Below, one piece after another: positions 1 to 9,706 of a DNA stretch of 47,335 nucleotides; position 1 is the stretch's first letter, and each line of letters opens with the position of its first letter. The notes beneath the pieces were generated by a model. That model saw only the letters and a list, made by a program, of their open reading frames with translations. It ran no database searches and was not told the origin of the DNA. The position numbers were made by a program, and so were the translations under genes. Origin of the DNA: Treponema sp. (lineage in GTDB: Bacteria; Spirochaetota; Spirochaetia; Treponematales; Breznakiellaceae); contig WQZG01000019.1 of the NCBI GenBank assembly GCA_009780855.1, positions 1 through 47,335 on the forward strand. The letters run 5' to 3'.

Positions 1-3000
1 ACCGCCTCTAAAGGTACGGCCTTTTTATTGGGCAGCGACCTTGCTCCTGCCGGCCAATTTGCCGCCGGAGAAAACGTAAGGGTAGGTGTCTCTTGGCCGG
101 ATCCTGATCTTGATGATTTTTGGGACTTGTGGGTAATTGATACGATTACCGGACGAATTGCCGATAACGGCGGTACTGTTGATATCACAAACCGCAGTTT
201 TATTATGCCAGCCGGAACTGTAATCCTGTCGATAACGTATAAATTAAATCCCAATTACCTGCATCAAATAAGTGTTGACGAAAATATTACTAACGGAACC
301 ATAGCGCCCAAAGCCGCCGTAACAGGAGACGCTTCTCTTCTCCAGGCTACTTCCACAGTTGATACAGTATACCTGGATATACAGCCTCTGCCAGGCTACC
401 AGTTAAATCCAGCTACTCTTATGTATAATCCCGGCGGGGTACCTATAAGTGTTCCGGACACAGGTGTTCGCCCGTCTTTTGTCATGCCCACAGATGATAT
501 AACGGTAACCGGTAAATTTGAAAAGAAAGATTTAAATGTTACCGCCCCTGCGCTTTCCGGCGGTAAAATTAGTTTTCTAAACAACCAATCAAAAACTACG
601 GCGAAACTGGATGACCCAGTCTACTTTACGGTTACCGCGGACACCGGGTATAGAATTAAACCTAATAGCGTAAAATACAGTTATAATAATGGTAGGGACA
701 GGACAATAACATTAAAAGATCCTGCTGTATTGGGCGATCTCTACAGTTTCCCCATGCCTGCCTATGATGTAACTGTGACCGCTCAATTCGACCTGCTCTA
801 TACCGTTAATTTGAGTAATAATGATACAATAGGAACTGTGTTGATCACCAACACGGCCAGAAGCGAAACAAGAAGTTTTATAGCCGGAGAAAGGGTAAAT
901 GTTAGTGTTACGGTAAAGGATCCCTTGTATCTCCTAGATAGAATTTATGTGAGTAAAACTTATGAAAATATAACCAACGCGGATATAACCGCCGCCGGAA
1001 TTTTCAATATGCCCGCCGATGCGGCAACTGTTACCGTAACCTATATGCTCAATCCGGATAATTTGTATAAGGTCAGCGTAACAGGAACAGACAACGGGAC
1101 CATAACCGCCATGAGTACTCCCGCGGGAAATACCCCCATAACAGAGTCCAAAGCGAATTACCCGGCTGCTCCGGCGCTGGTGTATTTGGATCTGCAGCCT
1201 GATCCGGGGTATGCCCCAACAAGCCTGGCGTACAACGACGGAACTAATCATACAATAACACCGATTCCCGCGTCGGGCCGGGCGTCTTTCCCAATGCCTT
1301 CCAGAGCTGTAACTGTAAGCGGTACGTTTGACAGGAAAGACCTGGATGTTACCGCCTCTGCGCTAACCGGCGGGATAATAAAATTCTCAAATAATCAAAC
1401 GCAGATAAAGGCGAAGCTGGGTGACACAGTAACATTTACTGTTAACGAAAATACTGGTAACCGGCTCAGAGCGGGGAGTGTAAAGTATAGTTACAATGGA
1501 ACCGAATCTACGCCAAGCCAGACCGGGGCAAACTACAGTTTCCCCATGCCTGCCTATGATGTAACAGTGACCGCTCAATTCGACCTGCTCTATACCGTTA
1601 ATTTGAGTAATAATGATACAATAGGAACTGTGTCGGTTACCAATACAAGCGGCGCTTCTCCCGGCGTATTTATTGCCGGAGAAACGGTAAATGTCGGTGT
1701 TAATGTAACAGACGCTCAATATATTCTTGGAAATATTACTGTAACCAATACCAGTAATAATTCCCAGGTGAGTATCTCGGGCGGCCGTTTCACTATGCCT
1801 CCGGGAAATGTTAATGTTACAGTAACATATGGGGCCAATACCGAATACCTTTTTTCTGTATCTGTTGGTCAGCTAAGTAATGGCGCTATTCAACTGTATG
1901 ACACGGAGACAGGCGGAAATATTATTTCCAGCGCCAAGGCTGATACAATGGTTTATTTGGACTTACAACCTGATCTGGGTTATACTCCGGTGAGCCTTAA
2001 ATACAATGACGGAACCGATCATTTCATTACGCCAATTCCTGCTGCAGGCCGCACATCTTTCCAAATGCCTGCTCACAGTGCAATTGTAAGCGGTACATTT
2101 GATAGAAAAAATTTGAATGTTACCGCTCCTGCGCTCCCCGGCGGGACAATAAAATTCTCAAATGATCAAACGCAGACAACGGCTAAGATGGGTGATACGG
2201 TAACATTTACAGTTACTGCTGACGCTAACTACAGACTCAGCGCAGGAAGTGTAAAGTATTCATATAACGGGAGCGGTTCGATTCCAAATCAGTCAGGGGT
2301 AAATTACAGTTTCCCCATGCCCGCTTATGATGTAACCATAACCGCAGTTTTTATACCGCTATATACGGTTACAATAACTAACGATGATCCAACTATAGGT
2401 ACAGTCTCTGTTACCAATACGAGCGGCGCTTCCCCGGGTATATTTATTGCCGGGGAAAGGGTAAATGTAAGTGTAAATATTACAAACAGTTTGTATCTCT
2501 ATACAATTATTGTAAGTAATATTGATAATGGTAATATTACCAATACCGGATATTTTAACATGCCGGCTGCGAATGTGACGGTCACTGTAACATATAAACT
2601 CAATCCGGATAACTTATACAAAATAAGTGTGGCAAAGACAAATAATGGCGTCATAACAGCCATGAGCACCCCTGCAAATAATACTCCCATTACCGAATCA
2701 AAGGCAAATCCGGTTGTGGTATATTTGGAATTACAGCCTGATCCTGGTTATTACACAACAAGCCTTACATATAACGATGGAAGCGATCATGATATAACGC
2801 CAATTCCCGCTTCCGGCCGTGCGTCTTTCGTTATGCCACCCAGAGCTGTTACTGTGAGCGGCACATTTGACAGAAAAAATTTGAATGTTACCGCTTCCTC
2901 CGCGATTTTGGGCGGAAAAATTAATTATTCAAATAACCAAACGCAGACAACAGCAAAGTTGGGTGACAGTGTGACATTTACTGTTATACCTGCCTCAGGT

Positions 3001-5856
3001 TACCGTCTAAGGGCGGGGAGTGTCGTGTACAGTTACAATGGGATTAATTCAACTCCAAATCTGACCGGGACAACCTACAGTTTCTCCATGCCCGCTTATG
3101 ATGTAACCGTAACCGCAGCCTTTGATCCGTTATACACCATTAAAGAAACCAATGATGCCGCAAAAGGAACAGTTTTAGTTACCAATACGGGCGGCGCTTC
3201 TCCGGGTGAATTTATTGCCGGGGAAAGGGTAAACGTCAGTGTAAGTGTGATTGACTCCGCCTATATTGTAAGCAAGATCTCGGGAGATAACGGAGTAGGG
3301 GATATTACTGGCGGATATTTTAATATGCCGGCAGGCATTACAACAATTACAGTGACCTATGCGGTAAATCCCAATTATCTGTATCAAATTAACACAGATT
3401 ATTCAGCCAGAGGGAATATCGATCTTTACTCTGCATTAATTGGCGGCAGCCTTATATCAAAGGCAAAAGCCGCAGATTGGGTATATTTGGAGATCCAACC
3501 TACCCCCGGTTATGTCTTAACAAAACTCACGTACAATGACGGCAGTGTCCATGATATAACAATCCCGGATTCGGGCCGCGCCTCTTTCCAAATGCCCCCG
3601 CACAGCGTAACTATTACCGGGCAGTATGATCCAAAAGGTTTATCGGTAAAAGGGCTTCCTAATCCTGTACAGGCAGGTGATATTACCCCATCCAAAACAG
3701 AAACCGCTCAAATAGATGATGATATTACGGTAACGGTAAAAGCGAACCCCAATTACCGGCTCAATACGGGAACTGTAAAATATTCTTATAACGGGGAAGA
3801 TTACGATCCGGCCTTGTTGTCGGTATCAGGTTCGACATATACATTCCGTTTTACCATGCCCGGCTACGATGTAACTGTAAGCGCGGATTTTGATGCCATA
3901 TACACAGTTACAAAAAAAGTTACACCTGATGATACGGCCGGCGTCCTGAATATCACAAATGCCAGCGGACAGGCAAGCAGTTTTGCCGCAGGTGAAACCG
4001 TAAAGGTCAATGCAACCGCAAAAACCGGTTACCAGCTCAGTTCGCTCTCTGCAGACGGCGCAGCAATTACCACAGGCAGCTTTATAATGCCTGCCTGGAA
4101 TGTTACTGTAACCGCGGATTTTACGGCCCCGCTTTATTCTATAGACACAGGTTCTGTGACAGGCAACGGCTTTATAAGCGCATCATCAGTAAAGGGAGGA
4201 GATTACAAGGCTATAGAAGGTGAAACTGTAACCTTGGCCATCCAGAATGGCCCAGGTTATACCCTGGACACTCTGACAATCAAAAACGGTTCCCAGAATC
4301 TTTCGTGTCAATTAAGCTCAGATAAACTAAGCGCAACCTTTACCATGCCGGCTCGTTCCGTACAGGTAATCGCGGTTTTTGTAAAAAAAGCTTATATTAT
4401 TCAATTGGTTTTTCCCCCGCCCGTTTACGGTACAGCCTCTGTTATCTCTCCAACAGGGATTGCTTATTATAATGATACCGTCCAGATTGGGGTAACCGTT
4501 ACCCAGACTCCGGTCAATGGATTTAAGACGAGCCTGGTGTATTATTTGGATGGTCAGGGCGCTCAGGCGGTTTCTATTCCTTTAATTGGGAGTAACTATC
4601 AATTCAAAGTACCGGATTTTACTTCTCCCGGAACAATAATCAAAGTTGAAGTAAAGATTGAAGGCGCCATTTTTAACCTAAGCTATGATCCCGCAATGGC
4701 CGGTAAATTCACCTTCCTTACCCAATTTTCGAACCTGCCCTATGACAGATATATGTCGAAGGTTGGCGCAAGGCTCGTACCAAACATGGGTTATTGCTTT
4801 GCCGCTTCCGGTTCTACTTTCTACGTTAATAACCAAAAACAACTTATTTCGCCCACAATAGTAGACGGTTCCCAGGTGTTTTACTTTGACATGCCAGCTT
4901 ATGATGTAGTTGTAAAGGCGGATTTGAATTACTGCACCTACAACCTTGTGGCTTCCTGGGAAGGGGTACTGGACACATCGAGAGCGGGCAGTATAAGTGT
5001 GCCTTCTACTGCCAAATACATGGATAGTATTACCATCAACGCAAAGATAAACCCGGGTTATACACTGCAGCAGATCGAATTTAGGGATCCTGTATCAAAC
5101 AGGGTAGTTAAATCAATATCCTGCAATAATGCCGCGGCGGGAAGTATAAGCTATTCAGTTACGCTTAATCAATTTAATACTAATTTCAACTCTGTAAACG
5201 GCGGGCAAATAAAAATAGTCGGAATATTCAGTGCCATAAAATATACCCTCAATTTAATGACGAATCCTCCGGCTATGGCGGGATTTTCCATTACATCATA
5301 CGGTACTGTTCCTTTTGATACCCCTGTAACAGTAACCTTGCGAAGGATGCCAACGACGAGGTATAAATACGGAAGCTTTAAACTGCTCAAAAATTACAAT
5401 ATTGCAGATAAAGCAGATCCCGTGTATATAACCAGTGATGAATATAGCGGTACATTTAAATTCTATATGCCCGCTTATAATGCGGCACTGTACTACGAGG
5501 TTGAACCTATCCCCAGTACCAATATTGTCTTTAACGATCCCAATATGGACTCTTACATTCATTTTTATGCTGATGTCTCCGATGGGACTCCCGATGAAAC
5601 AATATATAAGGAAATAAATTCGGCGTCTCCGGAACAGATCGTAAGGCTGGAAGTTTATAAAGGAGACAGTCCGGGTGGCGATAATGATATTCCCATTAAT
5701 GTTAAGTATTGGATGCTTAACGATAAATCCATAGAACCGCTTTCCGCGGAGGATGTGATGGCGGTAACTATACCGGCAGGCAGCAGCGGGAGAACCCTCG
5801 GGATTATGCTCGAGATCGATGGGGTACCCCATTTTAGAAGTATTCCGATTTATTAG
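1..5856 (+). CDS. Giant InlB-like repeat surface protein (5' end outside window)
   Basis: The reading frame is open from base 1 to a TAG stop at 5854-5856, so the gene starts upstream. A TTG at 28 is only an internal codon, because the residues before it (KGTAFLLG) already belong to a repeat unit. At least 1,951 residues are visible. The protein is built from roughly 80-95 residue modules that end in a MPA-x-x-V-T-V-T-x-x-F type motif, as in divergent InlB B-repeat (Flg_new-like) domains of surface adhesins. Modules are grouped in super-repeats up to about base 3640, then become more divergent, and the last ~100 residues are non-repetitive. No cysteines or catalytic motif stand out. Codons for T, V, N and S dominate. 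Two lipoprotein genes follow on the same strand, the first only 10 bp downstream, suggesting a cell-envelope operon. Adhesion is inferred from the family only; a signal peptide cannot be judged here. Confidence 0.85.
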   Translation, partial: TASKGTAFLLGSDLAPAGQFAAGENVRVGVSWPDPDLDDFWDLWVIDTITGRIADNGGTVDITNRSFIMPAGTVILSITYKLNPNYLHQISVDENITNGTIAPKAAVTGDASLLQATSTVDTVYLDIQPLPGYQLNPATLMYNPGGVPISVPDTGVRPSFVMPTDDITVTGKFEKKDLNVTAPALSGGKISFLNNQSKTTAKLDDPVYFTVTADTGYRIKPNSVKYSYNNGRDRTITLKDPAVLGDLYSFPMPAYDVTVTAQFDLLYTVNLSNNDTIGTVLITNTARSETRSFIAGERVNVSVTVKDPLYLLDRIYVSKTYENITNADITAAGIFNMPADAATVTVTYMLNPDNLYKVSVTGTDNGTITAMSTPAGNTPITESKANYPAAPALVYLDLQPDPGYAPTSLAYNDGTNHTITPIPASGRASFPMPSRAVTVSGTFDRKDLDVTASALTGGIIKFSNNQTQIKAKLGDTVTFTVNENTGNRLRAGSVKYSYNGTESTPSQTGANYSFPMPAYDVTVTAQFDLLYTVNLSNNDTIGTVSVTNTSGASPGVFIAGETVNVGVNVTDAQYILGNITVTNTSNNSQVSISGGRFTMPPGNVNVTVTYGANTEYLFSVSVGQLSNGAIQLYDTETGGNIISSAKADTMVYLDLQPDLGYTPVSLKYNDGTDHFITPIPAAGRTSFQMPAHSAIVSGTFDRKNLNVTAPALPGGTIKFSNDQTQTTAKMGDTVTFTVTADANYRLSAGSVKYSYNGSGSIPNQSGVNYSFPMPAYDVTITAVFIPLYTVTITNDDPTIGTVSVTNTSGASPGIFIAGERVNVSVNITNSLYLYTIIVSNIDNGNITNTGYFNMPAANVTVTVTYKLNPDNLYKISVAKTNNGVITAMSTPANNTPITESKANPVVVYLELQPDPGYYTTSLTYNDGSDHDITPIPASGRASFVMPPRAVTVSGTFDRKNLNVTASSAILGGKINYSNNQTQTTAKLGDSVTFTVIPASGYRLRAGSVVYSYNGINSTPNLTGTTYSFSMPAYDVTVTAAFDPLYTIKETNDAAKGTVLVTNTGGASPGEFIAGERVNVSVSVIDSAYIVSKISGDNGVGDITGGYFNMPAGITTITVTYAVNPNYLYQINTDYSARGNIDLYSALIGGSLISKAKAADWVYLEIQPTPGYVLTKLTYNDGSVHDITIPDSGRASFQMPPHSVTITGQYDPKGLSVKGLPNPVQAGDITPSKTETAQIDDDITVTVKANPNYRLNTGTVKYSYNGEDYDPALLSVSGSTYTFRFTMPGYDVTVSADFDAIYTVTKKVTPDDTAGVLNITNASGQASSFAAGETVKVNATAKTGYQLSSLSADGAAITTGSFIMPAWNVTVTADFTAPLYSIDTGSVTGNGFISASSVKGGDYKAIEGETVTLAIQNGPGYTLDTLTIKNGSQNLSCQLSSDKLSATFTMPARSVQVIAVFVKKAYIIQLVFPPPVYGTASVISPTGIAYYNDTVQIGVTVTQTPVNGFKTSLVYYLDGQGAQAVSIPLIGSNYQFKVPDFTSPGTIIKVEVKIEGAIFNLSYDPAMAGKFTFLTQFSNLPYDRYMSKVGARLVPNMGYCFAASGSTFYVNNQKQLISPTIVDGSQVFYFDMPAYDVVVKADLNYCTYNLVASWEGVLDTSRAGSISVPSTAKYMDSITINAKINPGYTLQQIEFRDPVSNRVVKSISCNNAAAGSISYSVTLNQFNTNFNSVNGGQIKIVGIFSAIKYTLNLMTNPPAMAGFSITSYGTVPFDTPVTVTLRRMPTTRYKYGSFKLLKNYNIADKADPVYITSDEYSGTFKFYMPAYNAALYYEVEPIPSTNIVFNDPNMDSYIHFYADVSDGTPDETIYKEINSASPEQIVRLEVYKGDSPGGDNDIPINVKYWMLNDKSIEPLSAEDVMAVTIPAGSSGRTLGIMLEIDGVPHFRSIPIY
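529..3636 (+). repeat. Four tandem coding super-repeats of about 760-810 bp
   Basis: The phrase (D/N/G)-L-x-V-(T/K) recurs at 529, 1339, 2110, 2878 and 3637, giving super-repeats of 810, 771, 768 and 759 bp. Each contains three different beta-rich modules in the same order. About 100 bp around 742 and 1534 (coding YSFPMPAYDVTVTAQFDLL and onward) are almost identical at DNA level, a sign of recent duplication or homogenisation. Confidence 0.8.
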
Positions 5857-5866
5857 GGAGAAAGAC

Positions 5867-6610
5867 GTGAAGTATCAAAAAATATTTATTGCATTGATTT
5901 TTCTCGTTTTACTGGCCCTGGTTGTTTCGGGATGCTCCCTTTTTCTCCCCCCCGGTGATACGGCGGAAGGGCTTCATATTATCATAGGAACTCAAGAAGA
6001 ATTCGCAAGAACTATTTCTCCTGATTTTACTGACCTTTTTTTCTCCCAATATGACATTACCATTGAAGGCGGCGGAAATATAATCAATATAAATTCTATT
6101 TCTCCTGTTGTTACATTGGATGACTCACAAACACTAGCGCTGTATCCCAATAGTTTGCCGACCAATGTAAAATTTACAATTACTGTAAAAGCATACCGTA
6201 CAGGTGAGACCGGCGAAAATTATTCCGCTTATGGATCCAGTGATTTTAACCTGGCTCCCGGAACCACAATTGTTAAAGTTGATATTGGCCCAATAATAAA
6301 AGATGGTGCGAAAGGTACCCTAAATTACATTATCAACGGGAGCGGTGCTGCTATTTTGCTGCCTTATGTTGATTTTATACCGGATCCGGAACCTCTGCTT
6401 GATCCGGATTCAGATCTTACCCCTGTGGCGGGAACAGATCCATGGGGTAATCCTGAGGCCATTATTTTAACTGTAGATAATTCTAACCATAACTTGTCGC
6501 TTCCATCGGGGTATTATATGTTTTATTATAAAAACAGTGCGGAAAATACTAACATCAACGTTATCCACATCTATAAAAATTTTACAACCAGGTTTATAAT
6601 AAATCTATAA
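5867..6610 (+). CDS. Hypothetical lipoprotein
   Basis: I do not recognise the family. I place the start at the GTG at 5867, not the in-frame ATG at 5819. The GTG has an AGGGAG ribosome binding site 6 bases upstream and gives a clean lipoprotein signal: VKYQK, a hydrophobic stretch, then the lipobox VVSGC with the acylated cysteine near residue 23. The start sits 10 bp after the stop of the giant repeat protein, so the two are probably co-transcribed. The mature part (about 225 residues) is beta-rich and acidic, with a Pro/Asp-rich stretch (PDPEPLLDPDSDL) in the last third. It may be an envelope partner of its neighbours; that is only an inference from position. Confidence 0.7.
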   Translation: MKYQKIFIALIFLVLLALVVSGCSLFLPPGDTAEGLHIIIGTQEEFARTISPDFTDLFFSQYDITIEGGGNIININSISPVVTLDDSQTLALYPNSLPTNVKFTITVKAYRTGETGENYSAYGSSDFNLAPGTTIVKVDIGPIIKDGAKGTLNYIINGSGAAILLPYVDFIPDPEPLLDPDSDLTPVAGTDPWGNPEAIILTVDNSNHNLSLPSGYYMFYYKNSAENTNINVIHIYKNFTTRFIINL

Positions 6611-6629
6611 TTAATACAGGAGGTTTTTA

Positions 6630-7322
6630 ATGAAAGTATTAAGTAAAGGAAGTACTGTTGCGAGTGATTTAAAATTTATTATGTCTTCTCTGTGTAAGGC
6701 CAGGAATTTAGTTTTCTTGTTGTTTTTAATTCTCCCTACCATTTTTATAGCCTGTCCTGTCACTACCACCACCCCAGTTTATAAAGTAGGGGAAAAAGGT
6801 CCTGCCGGAGGAATTGTTTTTTACGATAAAGGTGTTTACTCGGATACTAATTATTCCCTTGGTGATAAAGATTACACAATCAATTGGCGTTATATGGAAG
6901 CCGCTCCTGCGGCAGCCGAATTTGAAGCCTTTTGGGGACCGCAGGATTTTAATGTAGAAAGTACTGATGCTAGTTTATTAACTTTTGCAAATGTTGGTAA
7001 CGGTAAAAGAAATACTCAAATCATTGTGGATAGTTTTACTGATGGAGGATTAAGCGGTGCAGATTATGCGGCGCAGCAATGCCTAGACCTGACTATTGGA
7101 GGATATAACAACTGGTTCCTGCCAAGCAATGACGAGCTGGGATTTATGTATACTAACCTTAAAACATTAAAACTTGGCGGGTTTAGCGATTCCATCTATT
7201 GGTCATCGACACAGCAAGATAAAGATTATGCTCATGCCAGAAACTTCAGCAATGGCGATTATGCAACAAATTATCCTAAAGATGGGGTAAAGCATCTGGT
7301 TCGCGCTGCTCGTTATTTCTAG
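6630..7322 (+). CDS. DUF1566/Lcl-type domain lipoprotein
   Basis: The start ATG has a strong AGGAGG site 6 bases upstream (6618-6623). The N-terminus has a basic region, a hydrophobic run and the lipobox FIAC (cysteine near residue 42), so a lipid anchor is likely; the n-region is unusually long, and the in-frame ATG at residue 18 could be the true start. The mature domain begins with the typical YKVGEKGPAGGIVFYDKG and ends with the C-terminal signature NNWFLPSNDEL, YWSST, and ARNFSNG followed by VRAARYF, as in DUF1566/Lcl C-terminal domains. These are C-type-lectin-like folds common in spirochaete and Bacteroidetes surface proteins. It is the last gene of the apparent envelope operon, and a strong hairpin lies just downstream. 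Ligand unknown. Confidence 0.8.
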   Translation: MKVLSKGSTVASDLKFIMSSLCKARNLVFLLFLILPTIFIACPVTTTTPVYKVGEKGPAGGIVFYDKGVYSDTNYSLGDKDYTINWRYMEAAPAAAEFEAFWGPQDFNVESTDASLLTFANVGNGKRNTQIIVDSFTDGGLSGADYAAQQCLDLTIGGYNNWFLPSNDELGFMYTNLKTLKLGGFSDSIYWSSTQQDKDYAHARNFSNGDYATNYPKDGVKHLVRAARYF

Positions 7323-7347
7323 CGATTTTTACATTACTGTTTTCTTT

Positions 7348-7381
7348 TGGGAAAGTTTTTGTAAACCCATCAACTTTCCCA
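7348..7381. terminator. Stem-loop between convergent genes
   Basis: TGGGAAAGTT at 7348-7357 pairs perfectly with AACTTTCCCA at 7372-7381 around a 14-base loop. The stem extends imperfectly outward (TTACTGTTTTC against GAAAACTGTAA). It lies between genes ending at 7322 (+) and 7444 (-). There is no clear T-run, so it may act as a two-way transcript-end structure rather than a textbook intrinsic terminator. Confidence 0.55.
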
Positions 7382-7443
7382 TAGGAAAACTGTAAGCAGA
7401 AAAATTTATACGGAGTACATAGACAAACCGCGAGATAGAGATT

Positions 7444-9237
7444 TTAAAAAATACATTCGGCGGTAATTGCGGCAGTATCACCGGACTGATAATCTAAAAC
7501 AACTGAATATGTTCTTCTTTCGTTATATGTCCTGCTGCCGGTTATTTCGGATTCAGGAATATTTATTATGTACTGATCAAAATCCTGCGAGGCAGGATCT
7601 TTACTACAGCGAAAATCGGCTTGCAATCCTTTAGGATCCGCACCGTTATAGAAAAGCCAGGTTACAGTTATGGTTCTGTCGTTGTTGTCAAATACACTGA
7701 CTTCGCCGGCTTTGATATTTGTTCCTGTAACCAGATTGAAAACCCGCGGGGCATAAACAACTCTGTCTTTTATTGTGACCTCATTTTTCCATCCGATTAT
7801 TTTATCGCTGGATTTATATAGAACTTCTCCGTTTTCCAGACCCTGTATTTCGGCGCCTTCCAGTGTATCTATTTGTTCTTTTCCTAGATAATAACGAAAT
7901 TTTCCGGCGAGATAATCAATGGGATCACCTGTATTTACCCATCCGGTTTGATAACCCTGCTTGTAGCCCAGGACGTCAATTGTGCCGATCTGATCGCCGT
8001 TCAAAAAACCCATCAGATCGCCATTTTGGAATTCTTTTATAACCGTGTAATAATCAATTATTTCGCCGGTATCATAATATAATATTTTTCCGTTATCATA
8101 TCCCAATATACCGCCCTCCAGGTCATCGGCGTACCCGATTGTTCCGGTAGGATCTGTATAGCCCAGAAGTTGATCTTTATCATCCTCCCAGCCGACAATA
8201 CCCGGGATACTGATTGTTTCGGTAATAGTCTTTTTTACATCACCTTCATAAACGCTTACCTGACACCGGACTGCAATATACAAGTTTCCGCCCTGGTAAG
8301 GTACAATCGCTGTAAAGCCGTCTCCAAATAAATCATTCCCATTCATGGAGCCGTTTCCAACTGTGCCAAAGGTTTCATAATTATCATAGTATCCAAGTCT
8401 TAAAACACCAATATCATTGCCCTGGCCGTCGATAGTAACCTTTAAATGGGTTTCATCAACTGGTTCAAAAGTAACTTTACCGGCTATTACGGTTCTATTA
8501 ACAACCAGGAGGACTTCTTTTGGTACCCCTGTATAAATTACGGCCATTGAATCCGGGTTTTGGTCTGTCCTTATAACGCCATTATTTATAAAACCAGGGG
8601 TCTTTAACGGGAATGTTACTTCATCATAAGTCCAACCCGCCCACGCCTGTCCGTTACTTGCCTTTTGAGATACCCAAATATCCTTAGTTACTTCCTTAGT
8701 TACTTCGCCGTAAACAGGAACTTGCATATACACAGGAATTTGGTTATCTTGCTGGATTGGACTGTAAACCGGGAGTTGATTTTCCATTGTGGAATATTTG
8801 TATATCGGGATTCTTTGATATATAGGAACTTGTTCATATTTAGGGATTTGTTCATAAATGGGAACCTGCTCATAGACTGGTATCTGCTCGTAGACCGGGA
8901 TTTGCTCATACACTGGTACTTGTTCATAAACCGGTATTTGCTCGTAGACAGGTACTTGTTCATAAATTGGCGTCCATTCATAAACCGGGACAAATTGGCG
9001 GATCGGAGTCTTGAGTATATTGTCAAAATCACCGGTTAATTCGGTATTTCCAGTAAATAAGACAGGTTCATCAATGCCAGCCAAAGTACCTGCTACATTT
9101 ACAGTTGGCAGGCCTTCTATTCCTGATACAACGGCATCGGGGGCGGATTCTATGGTTATAGCGGGATTACTGCAGCCTACAAGGATAAGACCCAGATTGA
9201 GGATTAAAATGAGAAAAAAGAACTGTAATCTACGCAT
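7444..9237 (-). CDS. Tyr-rich hexapeptide-repeat lipoprotein, long copy
   Basis: The family is not recognised. The 597-residue protein starts at ATG 9237; a stop lies five codons upstream in frame, so no longer start is possible. The signal peptide MRRLQFFF... ends in lipobox LILVGC (Cys22). Residues 83-178 form 16 hexapeptide units, mostly VPVYEQ or IPVYEQ, the last five degenerate. A central domain follows (VTKEVTKDIW onward), then a stretch of about 190 residues with recurring G-Y/W/F and I-x-G-Y/W motifs (LLGYTDP, ILGYDNG, IIDYY, VLGYKQG), then a C-terminal domain ending in YSVVLDYQSGDTAAITAECIF. The regular P-x-Y spacing suggests an extended or beta-type stalk holding the C-terminal domain off the membrane; this is inference. 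A shorter paralogue lies at 12878-14083. The gene is convergent with the envelope operon on its left. Confidence 0.75.
   Translation of the reverse strand: MRRLQFFFLILILNLGLILVGCSNPAITIESAPDAVVSGIEGLPTVNVAGTLAGIDEPVLFTGNTELTGDFDNILKTPIRQFVPVYEWTPIYEQVPVYEQIPVYEQVPVYEQIPVYEQIPVYEQVPIYEQIPKYEQVPIYQRIPIYKYSTMENQLPVYSPIQQDNQIPVYMQVPVYGEVTKEVTKDIWVSQKASNGQAWAGWTYDEVTFPLKTPGFINNGVIRTDQNPDSMAVIYTGVPKEVLLVVNRTVIAGKVTFEPVDETHLKVTIDGQGNDIGVLRLGYYDNYETFGTVGNGSMNGNDLFGDGFTAIVPYQGGNLYIAVRCQVSVYEGDVKKTITETISIPGIVGWEDDKDQLLGYTDPTGTIGYADDLEGGILGYDNGKILYYDTGEIIDYYTVIKEFQNGDLMGFLNGDQIGTIDVLGYKQGYQTGWVNTGDPIDYLAGKFRYYLGKEQIDTLEGAEIQGLENGEVLYKSSDKIIGWKNEVTIKDRVVYAPRVFNLVTGTNIKAGEVSVFDNNDRTITVTWLFYNGADPKGLQADFRCSKDPASQDFDQYIINIPESEITGSRTYNERRTYSVVLDYQSGDTAAITAECIF
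8704..8991 (-). repeat. 16 x 18-bp coding repeat (VPVYEQ units)
   Basis: Ninety-six codons read as sixteen six-residue units with P in position 2 and Y in position 4. The first eleven are well conserved, the last five degenerate (for example LPVYSP and VPVYGE). Alternating VP and IP units give a visible 36-bp higher-order period. Confidence 0.85.
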
Positions 9238-9280
9238 TTTCCATAAATTTTAAAGCAGGTTCCGTGCCAACTATTGGATT

Positions 9281-9324
9281 TTGACAATGAAAATTCTAAT
9301 TCTTTATAATATAAGGAATTAGAA
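9281..9324 (+). promoter_or_regulatory. Sigma70-like promoter inside a 31-bp palindrome
   Basis: TTGACA at 9281-9286 and TATAAT at 9305-9310 are separated by 18 bases, reading rightwards. The -10 box is the centre of a 31-bp near-perfect palindrome, 9294-9324: arms TTCTAATTC and GAATTAGAA, inner arms TTATA and TATAA, with one mismatched pair. Because TATAAT overlaps its own mirror image, the element may also fire leftwards into the lipoprotein gene. Related elements occur at 14140-14170 and 23145-23165. Confidence 0.55.
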
Positions 9325-9406
9325 AAACCTTTTCATATTATATCATATATTTATTAAAAAAACAGTATGAATTAACATACTTTTTAAATTTTTTTTGTAT
9401 GGTTTT

Positions 9407-9706
9407 TTATATAATTTTTTTTATTAGTTCAGGGTAATTCTGAGCTTCTTCGAGCATTCTTGACATAGCCGCTGTATATCCATCGCCAAGAGATTTCCAC
9501 CAATCAAGTGAAGCCCTGGAGAGCCTTAAGGTACAATTCACTTTTCTGCGGTTTTCGGCATTAATTTTTTTGAATTCAGCCAGTTCGCTGTCTGTAAGAC
9601 ATGGAGCGTCATCAGTATAGTGGATCGGTTTTATGGCAGCAGTCCGGATTTCTGCTATCTGTGCTTTAGTTGGCTTTGCGCCAGGTTCCAGGGTCTCCCT
9701 TACCAT
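9407..9706 (-). CDS. brnA: BrnA-family antitoxin
   Basis: This 99-residue protein directly follows brnT and overlaps its end by 41 bp, the usual toxin-first order of BrnTA systems. The C-terminal half carries the BrnA-type DNA-binding ribbon-helix-helix signature: VNCTLRLSRASLDWWKSLGDGYTAAMSRMLEEA. The N-terminal part (TKAQIAEIRTAAIKPIHYTDDAPCLTDSEL) resembles the toxin-binding arm. A GTGAGG site lies about 8 bases before the ATG at 9706. BrnA neutralises BrnT and represses the shared promoter in the characterised Brucella system. The pair sits in copy 1 of a segmental duplication and is absent from copy 2. Confidence 0.85.
   Translation of the reverse strand: MVRETLEPGAKPTKAQIAEIRTAAIKPIHYTDDAPCLTDSELAEFKKINAENRRKVNCTLRLSRASLDWWKSLGDGYTAAMSRMLEEAQNYPELIKKII

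Noticed and set aside
8800..8985. Regular 18/36-bp repeats that look like a CRISPR array
   Set aside because: They are in-frame codons for the VPVYEQ units, have no unique spacers, and keep the reading frame throughout.
8665..9039. Open frames on the strand opposite the hexapeptide repeats (also 13613-13897)
   Set aside because: They only mirror the periodic codons of the lipoprotein genes and have no start signals or sensible composition.
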